A stretch of 64,000 nt of DNA from contig CM043791.1 of the NCBI GenBank assembly GCA_023974075.1, positions 8,239,767 to 8,303,766 of the forward strand, written 5' to 3'. The first letter of the stretch is position 1; every line of letters starts with the position of its first letter. The stretch comes from Chaenocephalus aceratus. Lineage: Eukaryota > Chordata > Actinopteri > Perciformes > Channichthyidae. The notes beneath the pieces are model-generated. The model had not been told where the DNA came from, did no database searches, and saw only the letters and a list, made by a program, of their open reading frames with translations. The position numbers and the translations under genes were made by a program. Positions 22,336 to 33,885 of the stretch are shown here, piece after piece.

Positions 22336-23091
22336 GTGTGTCAGCGTGCCGCGTCCAGACTAGACATCCCGTGGCCCGAAATGGCCAAGGAGACCTCCAG
22401 GTCCCGTTACGAGGGGAAACATTTTCCCCAAGCAACGAGGACAAAAAGGCAACTCCTTCCGGTCTTCCCGGAGATGTTGGATGAGGTGTCGGTCTCGTGG
22501 AGAGACCGGCCATTTAGCAACAAGGCCCCAATCCAGGGTGCCTCCTCCCTAGACTGTGACGGTATGGAGAGGCTCGGCCTGCTCCGCATACCGCCTATGG
22601 AACCGCTGGTGGCAGCGATGCATGTACCAGGAGTGATGAACCTCGGGGCGGATCTACTGTCCAGAGGTGCACCACTATATGCAGACTGGACTCTACATCC
22701 AAAGATTGTGAGTCAGCTGTGGGTGCGTTACGGCCGAGCCGCGGTAGATCTGTTCGCATCAAAAGAAAATGCTCAATGTCAGCTGTTCTTTTCAATGCGC
22801 GATTTAAACGCACCGTTAGGCGTGGACGCGCACGTTTGGCCTCCGGTCCTTCTGTACGCGTTCCCACCCCTGGCTCTGATACCCCCAACTCTGGCCAGAG
22901 TGAGGGAACAACGCCACACACTTATCCTGATAGCTCCGCACTGGCCCGCAATGTACTGGCTGGCGGAGATATATCAGCTGCTGTGCGGGCAGCCATGGCA
23001 GCTCCCACTACGCAGGGACATACTGTCTCAGGCGAGGGGGCGATCTTTCACCCACACCCAGAATGCTTGGCACTATGGGCCTGGCCCGTGA
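22336..23091 (+). pseudogene. DIRS gag middle fused to RNase H end (copy 2)
   Basis: The frame holds the gag block AASRLDIPWPEMAKETS, then at about 22618 HVPGVMNLGADLLSRG of RNase H and the LYAFPPLALIPPTL region. It is separated from the earlier gag piece (22132-22332) by the copy-specific TAG. It overlaps the recombinase frame that starts near 23063. It is equivalent to 12209-12988 in copy 1. Confidence 0.7.
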
Positions 23092-24133
23092 GTGGTACAA
23101 TCTGAATACAGTGGGACTCCCTCAGAAGGTGATAAACACTATTCAGAGTGCGAGAGCTTCCTCCACCAGGTCTCTCTATGACTGTAAGTGGAGGGTGTTT
23201 GAGGAGTGGTGCCTTCAAAAAGGACACATCTCTTTTCAATGTCCTGTCGGGGTGATTTTATCATTTCTACAGGACTTGATCGATAAACACAGAGCTTTCT
23301 CTACGATCAAAGTGTACCTGGCTGCTATTGCTGCATGCCATGTGGGCTTTGATGGAAAGACGGCTAGCCAACATCCTTTGGTCTGCCGTTTTATGAAAGG
23401 GGCGCGCAGGCTCCTCCCTGTCTCCAGGTCACTGGTGCCCTTATGGGACTTGGCAGTGGTTTTAGATGGGCTCACTCGACCTCCATTTGAACCCCTGGAA
23501 GGAGCTGACATGAAGCACTTGTCACTCAAGACAGTGCTGTTACTGGCCCTGGCATCCGCCAAGCGAGTCAGTGACATTCATGCGCTCTCTGTACATCCCT
23601 CATGCACTCAGTTCGCCCCAGGGCAAACGAGAGTGTTGTTGAAGCCCAACCCTGCCTGTATACCAAAGGTGGTTGGTTCGTGTACCCCAATTGACATTGA
23701 GGCATTTCCTCCGCCACTGTGTTCCTCCGGGGAACAGCAGCCGGATTTGCTGTGTCCAGTCCGTGCTTTACGCACCTATATGGACAGATCAAAATAGTTT
23801 CGTCATAATGACCAACTCTTTGTGTCCTGGGCTAACCATCAGAAGGGCAAGCCCGTTACTAAGCAACGGCTCTCCCACTGGATTGTGGAGGCAATTGCTT
23901 TGGCCTATACGAGTCAGGGTTTGCAGGCACCTTCGGGTCTGCGTGCTCATTCGACTCGTGGTCTGGCTACATTCTGGGCTTTGTTCAAGGGTGTTTCCAT
24001 CCAAGACATTTGTGCAGCAGCGAGCTGGTCCTCACCGCTCACTTTTGTTCGCTTTTACAGGCTAGACGTCTCTGCTCCTAGTGTGGCCCGAGCAGTGCTG
24101 GGCACCTTGTTGAGTCAGAGCTCTACCTGTTAA
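23063..24133 (+). pseudogene. DIRS tyrosine recombinase (copy 2), one in-frame TAG
   Basis: It has the same domain order as copy 1: SLYDCKWRVFEEWC, FSTIKVYLAA, the Arg block ASAKRVSDIHAL, then TAG at 23795-23797, the block LRAHSTRGLAT and the Tyr in FYRLDVSAPS, ending TAA at 24133. About 37 single-base differences from copy 1 were counted by eye over ~1 kb. Most are in 23210-23790, with almost none from 23798 to 23965. Changes include FEGK to FDGK and TPFEPLEEAD to PPFEPLEGAD. Confidence 0.85.
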
Positions 24134-24186
24134 GTTCTGGCTGGTTTGGTGAATTTCGAGATAAGCTCGTCTGGCAATACGGGAGC

Positions 24187-24533
24187 TACAATATCCCATA
24201 GTGAGACATCGAACGGAGTGTTATGAATGAGAACTATAGGTTACTTACGTAACCCCAGTTCTCAGAGTAACATGTAGTGAGATGTCTCACCAGACGGCCC
24301 TCCTTGCTATGGTGAAGCGAGAAGAGTTGCTTATTTTGAATGACGCATGCGACGTAGCGCAAGCTACTTATAGGGGGTGGATTCCCTGACGCTGACGTCA
24401 AGATCACCAGCCAATCAGGATTGGCGTAATGAGATTGATGCTTCTGTTTGCTCCGCGATGAGGCGCATCCCATAGTGAGACATCTCACTTCATGTTACTC
24501 TGAGTCCTGGGGTTACGTAAGTAACCTACAGTT
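24187..24533. repeat. DIRS copy 2 internal complementary region and right ITR
   Basis: 24197-24235 contains GTGAGACATCGAACGGAGTG and GTTATGAATGAGAAC, the reverse complement of the left ITR outer end (10979-11015 in copy 1). It is followed by GGTTACTTACGTAACCCC, which complements the right ITR outer end (24512-24526). These two halves joined back to back are the DIRS internal complementary region, used in circle formation during replication. The right ITR covers about 24330-24533. Confidence 0.8.
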
Positions 24534-25632
24534 ATGGTGAAATGCAACAGGTCATCACACTGATTTGTTTTCCTCCTACATGATTTACTTACGACGCAGA
24601 TATCACGGCACAGACAAATATGTTGGCAAATGAACACATTGGCTTCATAGTAATTATTTTAATGCATATTTACATTAAGTATGAAGCTTAATAGGTGTTA
24701 CATATCTGTTGTCTAAGTATGTGATTAAAAGACCGTCTTGCTGTTATCTGTTAAGGTATGCTGTCACACCAGGCCTTTTAAATAGACACTAGGGAGTGCT
24801 GGTGATTACGCTGTGTGTGTTACCAAGATACTACAGTGGTGCTATTGAGAAGACAGGAAGGTTGAGTAATGAAAAAACTCAGTTTGTTTACTGAAAATAA
24901 TGACAGAAATCTTCCTCGGTTGTCGTTATTTGGAGATTCCGAGCTGTTAGGTCTGGATGGAAAGAGGAAGATAGATTAATTATGCGCTGCCATATGTCAT
25001 GCCAAGGAGCCTGGAACCAAAGTGTGTCTCACCACATGAACATGAGTTCTGCGTTGGTGGTGGATGCTGATCCCCAACTGTAAAATAAAAAGTCCTAAAG
25101 GAAGATATGTTTTTAATTCCTATGAAAATAATGTTACCCACTGCTTAGCTAATTTTCTATTCATATGCATTTGTAAAAAAAGTATCTTTATGTTCTATGG
25201 AATCGTCCAATGCAAACGTGAATCTAAGCAATACAAGTCTGCGGTGTTCAGAATTTGACTTTTTTGTTTGACCAAGGAAAAACACTTGCATGCTTTGTTG
25301 TGTTACTTTTGTTAGATATTTTTTAAGTGACAAAAACCTTTAACATCAATTGTGAATAAAGGATGAAGGATGAAGAGAAACTCCCTATGGCATGAACTAT
25401 TGGAATGTAGCCTTTGCAGATCATTTACATGCACACACCTATATAGCACACTACAGTAGAGGGGAAACCCCAAAAAGCATAATAGGGTGCCTTATATGAC
25501 GCCACTGGAGGTAAACAAACGTGTGGAAACATGCAATACAAAAGTAATTTATTGGGTAACGGGCTGTTAATACACCATGTTGTTAAACATCAAGAACAAG
25601 AAGAAGTTTAATTAAAACAAATCATCTTGTAA
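24534..25632. other. Unassigned DNA in duplication unit 2
   Basis: Counterpart of 14370-15487. Roughly eight substitutions and a ~19-bp deletion were seen. It includes the dispersed repeat at about 25380-25510. No gene recognised. Confidence 0.5.
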
Positions 25633-25640
25633 GCTAGTAT

Positions 25641-26073
25641 TAGGGATGCCAGCGATTATTCAATTATTCGAATATTCGTTACAGTCTCCATAATCGAATA
25701 TTATTTTTAAAAATCGATTTTATTTATATATCTTTTTTTTATTATTATTATTATTTTTTTTTTTTCTGGCTTAGTTTCAACCAAAATATATATAAATATA
25801 TATATGCTAATAATAGTAATAGTATTAATAATTGTAAATGGCCATTGGTCACACCACCAGTTTGTTTTACTGTAAACTTGGAGGAAGCCTGCGCAGAGCA
25901 GACTGCTGCTGCAGCACGCTACACACCAACCCCGCCCCCACCCCCCCTCTCCCTCACACGTGCGACTAAAGATGAACAAAGCGGCAGGTAAAAAGAGTTC
26001 CTCCTTGTGGAAGATTATTCGCCAGGGCTGCCGAATAATCGATTTTGATCATGGTCAGTTTCTGGCAACCCTA
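25641..26073. mobile_element. hAT element, internally deleted (unit 2)
   Basis: It has the same ends and the same 8-bp target repeat GCTAGTAT (25633-25640 and 26074-26081) as 15496-16245. It is 433 bp against 750 bp: sequence from inside the BED finger (after TCCTTGTGGAA) to GATTATTCGCC is missing, and the G run went with it. The shared target site shows one insertion before duplication. Confidence 0.85.
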
Positions 26074-26120
26074 GCTAGTATGAGGCACCCAATAAAGAAA
26101 CCTCAAGATGCAACTTGTAA

Positions 26121-27364
26121 ATGCGTGAGCTGACTCATCAAGAGCTGCTATCTACAGTAATCACTGCAATCAAACACAGCATCAGGGTTTTCCCCAACCT
26201 GAAACCCTGGATGACCGGCCGCGTCCGCATGCTGCTCAAGGCCCGTGACTCAGCCTTCAGGTCAGGGGACAGAGCTCTCTACAGTGCTGCTCGAGCCGAC
26301 CTGAAGAGAGGAATTACAAAAGCCAAGACGGACTACAAAACAAGGATTGAGGACCACCTCACAAGCAACAACCCTAGGCAGGTGTGGCAGGGCATTACCA
26401 ACTACAGGGGGTGTGACACGGCAACTGGGGACTCAAGCGTGTCGCTAGCAGAGGAACTGAACTGCTTCTTTGCTCGCTTCGAGACACCACAGCAGCAATC
26501 AGCAACTCCACCCCAGCCCCCAACCGCCTCCAGCACCCCCCCACTTACTGTGGAGGAGCATGATGTGAGACGGGTGCTCAAAGCAGTGAACCCCAGGAAG
26601 GCTGCTGGTCCAGATGGAGTACCTGGGAAGGTGCTCAGAGCGTGTGCCAACCAGCTCTCACAGGTCTTCACCAGCATTTTTAATCTCTCCCTGAAACTCG
26701 CTGTTATCCCACCTTGCCTTAAAACTGCCACTATCATTCCTGTTCCAAAGAAAGCAACCACTGACAGCCTTAATGACTACCGCCCCATTGCATTCACACC
26801 TGTGATCATGAAGTGTTTTGAGAGGCTGGTGTGACATCACATAAAGGCCTGCCTTCCCCCCACCCTCGACCCACACCAGTTTGCCTACAGAGCAAATAGA
26901 TCCACTGAAGACGCCATAGCCATAGCTCTCCACTCTGCACGGACCCACCTGGAGCATCGTGGGAGCTATGTCAGATTGCTCTTTATTGACTACAGCTCAG
27001 CGTTCAACACAATCATCCCGGACATTCTAGTTTGCAAACTATCAAACCTAGGCTTTCCCCACCCACCTGTTCCTGGATCAAAGATGTCCTCACTAACCAC
27101 CTCCAGCGTGTGAGACTTGGCCCCCATCACTCCTCCACCCGCACTCTCAGCACCGGCTCTCCTCAGGGCTGTGTGCTGAACACTCTCCTGTACTCGCTCT
27201 ACACCCACGACTGCAGTCCAGCCCACCCAGAGAACATCATCGTCAAGTTTGCTGACGACACCACTGTGGTGGGGCTCATCTCAGGAGGAGACGAGTCGGC
27301 CTACAGGAGTGAGGTACTGAAGCTCTCAGCGTGGTGTTCAGTGAACAACCTGGCACTGAACGTC
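26121..27364 (+). pseudogene. CR1-group LINE reverse transcriptase fragment (unit 2)
   Basis: Copy of 16293-17545 with the same TGA (26832-26834), the same one-base shift and the same abrupt end. The RT blocks [28 protein letters not shown] and FADDTTVVGL are present. A 9-bp deletion turns IKNITNYRG into ITNYRG. It is one of the least diverged parts of the duplication. Confidence 0.88.
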
Positions 27365-28552
27365 TCCGGGAGGCCGGTGCACCCCATCCCGAAGCCCTCT
27401 GCTGACGCGGAGCGGAGACAGAGGCCCGGTCTGGCCCCGCGGGTGCTGCAATTGAACCTGCCCCGTAGAACCAGCCGAGGGAGCAGGAGAGGCAGCGGGA
27501 GATGTGGGCGCTCTGTACCTGTGCCTCTCTCTCCTCCTTACCGTGACTTCACGCTCACCCCGCTGAGGGAGAGCCAGCGGCAGCATATGGCTGAGCTGCG
27601 CTCTTTCCTCCTCTAAGCGGCTGAAGCGCTGCATGACCGAGGTGATCGATCCGAAGAGCCCTTCCGTGGATACGGGGGCTCCAAGGAGATCATCACGGTC
27701 CTTCTTAGAGAGCGCCGTGAGTCCTAACCACACGTGGCGTGATCCCACTGAGGCCAAAGACATCACATGGCCAGCTACGGCGGACCAGATTATTCATCTG
27801 TCCGATGCGGCGGTCCACATAATCGCTCCGGTCTTCCTGAGACGGGGAGACGGGGGCTTCCAGCTGAGGAGTAATCAGCGAAACCCCTAACACGCCCAGA
27901 TTATTGGCCGCCGCGGCCAGCTGTGCCCCGAGCCTGAATATCTTATCCAAATATTCCAGTGTTTCACGGTCACAAGGCAGTGGGGGCAGGGGTATTCTCC
28001 CCCTCCGCCCAACCTGCTGCCTGTGGGAGCAGATGGGCACCCTGAGCAAACCTGCCATGCCAGCCAGCGGAGCCCTCGTCTTCAGAGGGTGCCGCCACAC
28101 ACTGCTAGATATCTGGCAACCGGGGCGAAACAAAGGCTGGCTGGGCTGGCTGAATCGGGCCATAAAACCCCTGACGGAGGCGGCTCACCGGTTTGGGTGG
28201 TAGTGGAGGGGGGAGCGGTAGACCCACATGCTCCGCCGCCATGGCCATCACCAGCGGGAAATTCTGACGGGCAGACCTGCGCGGTGGACCCTTGTGGACA
28301 CCAGACCCAGAAGCACCCGACAACGAGAAGTCCTCGTCTTCTTCCTCTTTGACAAACGGGGTCACCCGGCCCATCGGAATGGCGAATACGAATGGCACCT
28401 CCTCGGCCACCTCCTGGTCCTCCATTTCGACCAACTCTTACTCCTCCTGGTCCTGCGCCTCGTTTTTCAGGCGATGTTGGCGTCTGAGACGCGCCCGCAT
28501 TTAATCCAGGGCAAGTAGGGCAAGGCCGATGTTCAAGGAGTGGTGAGTCCAT
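27364..28552 (-). pseudogene. DIRS gag-like ORF1, antisense to LINE (unit 2)
   Basis: Copy of 17545-18735, with about five substitutions by eye (for example a change giving a stop in place of a sense codon near 28106 on one frame, and TTCCTGAGACGG near 27834). The blocks APVSTEGLFG and ETLEYLDKIFRL are the same. It is non-functional for the same reasons. Confidence 0.65.
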
Positions 28553-30618
28553 ATTCTTTCACTTTCTTCTATCTATCTTCTTAGGTTTAGCTTCAGTTGT
28601 TGCTGCTCGCTGAAGAGATGACGATGACGGTCGGTCGGGATTCAAGGATCATTTGACAAAGAGTTGCACAACAAAATGCCTATGCATTCGATAATTGGAG
28701 AGCATTTTTAAAAAGACCTCTTACTATGAATCTTATTCATTCATCTGCCATAGACAATCATTTTTGTCAGCCTCAAGATCTGTTGTATTTCCTATACTTT
28801 TTTGCATTAAATTCCATTTAATGAAGAGGACATCTACGCAAACCTAAGATGGCAATGTCCAAAATGCCAAACTCAAGGTTTTAAAAAGAGTAATATCGCA
28901 GTGATTACGTCCTCTAGTTGCAGATATTCATACATTTGGAGCAAAAGAGTAAAAACTATGACATTGTAGAGCCGTTATGTTTGCAGACCGAGGTTAGGTT
29001 GGATGGAGGGGTCAACAAAACATTGAACCTAGAAGAACCTTGTTTTTCCACTCCTACTAGCAGTCATTACTGGTTACTCTTAACATTAACCATTAGTTGA
29101 ACCATTTGGTTAAAAGAATTTCCCAAATCGAAAGAATTTCCAAAATTGGGATCAATAAAGTATATATCTATCTATCTATATATCTAACCCTAACCCTAAC
29201 TCACGGCAGTGTCCGATGAGAAAACTATTTTATTATTGCTGCAATGATTTTTAACATTTGTGAAAGGCAGTGATTTGTCTCCCTGGGAGGAGGTTGTCAC
29301 AAATAACGTAATAAAGCATTTCATTTGGAGGACTTGTTGGAAAAAACAAATTTAGGCTGGAGGCTAAATGTGTTGCTAACTGCTGTTTCTGCTGGATGTA
29401 TACCACTAGGATTATGTGAAAAAGGATGTATTGTAGTAGAATTGATCGTTTAAAAATAAAGACACACATCTATGTTTCTCTGACTCATACGTGGCCCCAG
29501 AGGTCTCATATCTCACATGTGAACACACTCACAAGCACAAACATGCTGAGATGCTAATGGACATCGACACTAGTCTTAACTGTCACCTGTTGGCTTTTCG
29601 TACAGTAAATGAGCTAGCTTCAGCTTTATCCACACTTTCATGGTCCGGATGTTGGAGGTGTAATGGAGAGAAAAAGAGAGCTATGGGAGTGAACCTTCAT
29701 GTGACTGACCATCAGAAACACATTTAATCGGGTGATAGAGCAGATAAAAGTGGAGGGGATTGAGACGAAAAGAAGAAGAGCGGCAGAATATTTTTCCTTT
29801 GTAGCCTTTGGTGGCCCTAAAGCAGCAGCTGCCAGTGATTGCACTGACTATCAAACATATATGTTAAGCCTCCTGCTGATTACATATCTTTTTATTAAAG
29901 CACGGCAGAATAATTACGGTTGGCAAATCAGTGATAGCTTGTTCGGGGGGAATTACAAAACTGTTGAGCGAGGACTCAGAAACCGCCAACAGCAGCCAGA
30001 CCTTCAAAACCAAAGACCTGTTTCTTTCTCTCTGAATCATCTCTGTTGGGTTTTTACTCCCCTGGCTGCTTCTTTTTGCTGCTCTATGAACAATTTCAGG
30101 ATTTGATGTTTGGATATTGGATGTGTTTTAATCACTTTTTCCCTGTTGGTTTGGAAGGTGTGTGCTCTTGTCAAGCTCCATGCAGCACTGTAGAAATGTG
30201 TGATAGTCAAGGGGTGGTAGTGAATGAGAGACAAAGTGTGTTTGACACATCTTAACTGTCTTTGGACATCCTTGATCTCGATGTGCAACCGTTCTTACAT
30301 TTTATCTTGCGGTTGCAAGCCAAAACAGTGGTCAAATGGGTCCTGACAACTGAGTACCTGTAGGGTTAGTTATTTTTTGAACTATTTCAAGTACTTGTTG
30401 GCTCACAAATAGCCCTCATCTGCCATCTACATTTTGGAGGGTATATATATTTGTATTATGACTCCTTTTCAATCCAGACCCTAACCCTAACCCTCATGTA
30501 GTTTCTCTAAAAGCTCACACATGGTTCTTATTCTCGGCAGAACCTTATCTTTACTACAAGCCAATACAGAACATGCGTGATTTCCACTGTATTGCACTCA
30601 AACATGCGACTTGACATT
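28553..30618. other. Noncoding DNA in unit 2
   Basis: Counterpart of 18736-20799. It has the same LINE-like tail, TATC repeat and CCCTAA units (about 29150-29200 and 30480). No gene recognised. Confidence 0.5.
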
Positions 30619-31838
30619 TGGAGAAGATAGAAAATAGTTTTTTGGGATTGGAATAGGAAGATTGGATCTTATCTTGAAAGAAAGTGCTTTTTGCCTGAGA
30701 GATCGAAGCAGAGAAAGAGGAGAGGAGAGCCTGATAGGTTAGGAGGTCGTCAGGGTGTTTGGATTACCACCATATCCGCTCCGCTGCCCGAAGGATGGTT
30801 CTATTAGCACGCAGTGCGTCATTTAGCCAGGGAGCAGGAGGGGACTGACGAGCCTGCCGAGATGTGAGAGGACAGAGAGAGTCCAGAGAGGATGAGAGAG
30901 TAGAGAGGAGAGTTTCTGCAGCAGAGTTTGGAGGCAGGAGTTGGAACGAGTCGGAGGAAGGGAGGGCTGAGAGCACCGATGAGGCAAGGGTAGAGGGGGA
31001 GAGGGAACGAAGGTTACGGCGGACAGGTGCAGGATGAGAAGAGATTAGTTTGTTATGTTTGGAAAGGGGTAGAGAGAATGAAATGAAGAAGTGATCGGAG
31101 GTGTGGAGCGGGTTTACAGAGAGGTTAGAAGTAGCGCAGTTCCTTGAGAATATGAGATCAAGGACATTGCCAGCTTTATGAGTGGGTGGGGATGGAGACA
31201 GTGAGAAAGCAAAGGTGGTTAAAAGAGATGTTAGTTCAGATATCTTCCCTGTCTGGAGGTTGAAGTCTCCGAGAAGTACAGCGGGAGGGCCAATTTCAGG
31301 GATGTGTGAGAGGAGATGATCTAATTCCTCCAAGAAGTCCCCCAAGGCGCCTGGTGGACGGTAGAGAACAACAATGGTTAATTGTATAGGATGGGTTACT
31401 GTGACAGCATGGAATTCAAAGGTGGAAGGAGTGAAGTTAGGTAGCTCGAAGAGGGAAAAGCTCCATTTGGGAGAGAGCAGGAGACTAGCCACCTCCTCTG
31501 CCAGTGGGTCTGGGTGTATGGGAGAAGGAATATGCTGTGGAGAGAGCTGCTGGGGTGGATGTGTTGGATGGAGTAATCCAGGTCTCAGTGAGAGCAAGGA
31601 AATCCAGAGACTGCAGGGAGGCGTAGCCAGAGATGAAGTCGGCCTTAGGAACAGCTGACTGGCAGTTCCACAGGCCGCCTGAAACTAGATGTTGGATCTC
31701 AGTGGAGCATGTGGGATAGACGAGAGCAGGCCGGTTATATCGATTAGGAGATATACGGGGCCAGTAATAATTGCGAGAAGACACATAAACAGGAATGGAG
31801 AATATACACATGTTTTTAGCAAGAGTGGATATAAACAC
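30619..31838 (-). pseudogene. L2-group LINE endonuclease fragment (unit 2)
   Basis: This is the fuller version of the unit 1 fragment. The frame 31597-30764 is open for 277 codons through VVLYRPPGALGDFLEEL, AVLLGDFNLQTG, NVLDLIFSRN, TSDHFFISFSLP and PWLNDALRANRTIL. The N-terminal part with FLALTETWIT lies in another frame (31838-31485). The LINE reaches about 31838, past the duplication junction at 31784, so the native 5' side of the fragment survives here only. No RT domain is present. Confidence 0.85.
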
Positions 31839-33885
31839 CAGCGATACTTAGCTCATTTAAAGTAGGATTTACCTCCTCTTCGCCTCCCTCGGGACTCTAT
31901 TGTCTTTGTCATTCTTGGACCCCAACAGGACTCTATTGTCTTCGTCTGTCTGACGCTCCTGGAAAGTGCTACCTAAAATGGACACCTGATTGCTGAGTTG
32001 TCACAGCTGTGGGGCCACGCCCCTTAATTAGTTAACTTTCTGCAGCTGATGGGCCTCAATAGGAAATCGAAACTGGCTCACTCCTGAGTTCTTAATGTAA
32101 CTTTTCAGTGGCACATTAGTTTACAAAATACATTAAACCCTAAGTTATAAAGTTATGAGTTTAACCCTTAATACAGTTTGTTTGTTTGTTTGTTTGTAGC
32201 CTTTATTTAACCAGGTGAAAGCCCCTTGAGATCAACATATCTCTTTTTCAAGGGTAACCTGCAGTTACCCCTACTCAATAAAGCTCTTAGTATTCTACAA
32301 ATGTTTGAATCAAAGTTAACCCTAGCAGCCAGTTAGTTCAGTTTTAAGGTTTCTGTCAAACTAATTGTCCCACATTTCTGCCTGAACAGTACTGTAGCGG
32401 TTTTGAGATTAAAATCACAATTTCAGTCAGATCAACTACAGAGCATTTATACAGAGTACACACACTGAAACAGAGAAGTCTAAAAACAGAATGTTACTCA
32501 CACAATTCTACTGTAGAAGTCACCAGTTGTTATCCTGTCAACATCGAGTTGCACACTTCTTCTTTTACTCATCTGTATCAGTATGTTATTTCGGCATAAT
32601 TCTGAGACGTGTATTACAAATGAATCTGCGCATCTACTTTGAATGACATGAGTAAACACAAATAATGCCACGGTAAAGCATGCATGAGTAACGCTGGGCG
32701 AATCTTTGCTTCACGTCCAGTGTGAACGCACATTAATTAGTGATGCCATGTGAAACAGCTGTGATCTTATCATCAACACAACAAATTGTAGTTATTCCAT
32801 CAAGCTCTTGCCGATCCTACATAAGATAAGATATACTTTTTTGTTCCAATTGGCCTTGTTCGTTACTATTGCTGTAGCATAATGTTAAAGAAAAACAGAA
32901 ATATAAAGAAAATAAATACATTGCACCAATAGAGACAGATATAGCATCCATGTATTTTAGCCTAGCTGGATAAGGGCTTTAATGTATAACTTATTCTAGA
33001 TTGTGTGTGTTGTGGCTGCAAATGAAAGCTGGAATAAAACAAATAATAGTTTGACCCTGGGGTTCACCTATGCGGTATCTATATGCACATTGGTATGTAC
33101 CTGACTTTTAGCCTACCTCACACGGCTCGCCCTAATCATCTCCATACATTCCATTACCGCAGCAGTTAGACCAACCAGTTTCATTATATTCCTAATAGCT
33201 TTGTGTGTTTTTTACATAGTTGTTACATTGTTAGAGTGAGAGCAGGAGGGAATTGTTACAGAGTCATGTTTGCACCACACACAGGATGATTTAGCAGGTT
33301 GCCGTTATTAGATCTGTGTTGAATGAATTCAAAATACCATATCTTTAGATGGTAGCTTTGTGCTGCAAAAAGTCCTTTTTTGCGCAAGTGAGGTTCTCCC
33401 TGACTAATCAGTGGTCTGAAGTGTTTAACCCTATCATCTTCTCAGCTTGCTTTGAACCTTAACCTAGTTAGTACCACAAACAGCACAAGGTACTATCGGC
33501 AACCTTTTGCTTCTGATTGACAACCCAAACATAATTGTTTTAAGAGAGTTGAGCTGAATAAGGCAATGGAAAGGAGGCCTTAGAGAACAAATATTTCATT
33601 AGATCAGACTATTACTGTATATTATTGGGAGATACAAATAGTTGGTGTGTATAGCATTCCATATTGTAATATATATAAATCAACTTAAAAAGATTATTGC
33701 CAAGAACCAGGGTGTTAAAACTTGAGTCTACATTTACCATTTGCTTATTTACTAATGTTCACCCCTTTACTGAATGTACACCTACACCTACACCAGGACT
33801 GTGTCTCAATTCAGACACTTCCATGGGTACACTGCATGTCCTTCACTGCCAACGCATGCAGTTGGCACATTTTGACGGACTAGGG
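31839..33885. other. Mostly featureless DNA with repeat scraps
   Basis: No gene seen. GGACTCTATTGTCTT is repeated at about 31890 and 31927. A (GTTT)n run is at about 32180-32200, and GCCTTTATTTAACCAGGTGA at about 32200 starts a dispersed teleost repeat (to about 32285). ATAAGATAAGATATAC near 32823 resembles a LINE tail in reverse. The rest is AT-rich. Confidence 0.4.

Larger units (their letters stand above)
21858..24533 (+). mobile_element. DIRS retrotransposon, copy 2 (5' cut by junction)
   Basis: This is copy 1 from 11711 on: gag middle, deletion join, RNase H end, methyltransferase-like region, recombinase, internal complementary region and right ITR. The left ITR and gag start are absent because the duplication began inside the element. 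The gag/RNase H join is identical to copy 1, so it predates the duplication. A TAG at about 22330 (from CAG in copy 1) and 6-bp deletions at about 22299 and 22829 are specific to this copy. Confidence 0.88.
21858..31784. repeat. Tandem duplication, unit 2
   Basis: Direct copy of 11711-21857 with shared order and orientation, about 9.93 kb. The net difference comes from indels. Unit 2 lacks about 320 bp of the BED hAT element, ~19 bp near 25120 and 9 bp in the LINE at about 26395. It has ~47 bp more in the DIRS internal region at 24197-24243 and ~100 bp more in the LINE near 30845. Beyond 31784 the sequence is single-copy LINE and flank. Confidence 0.93.
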
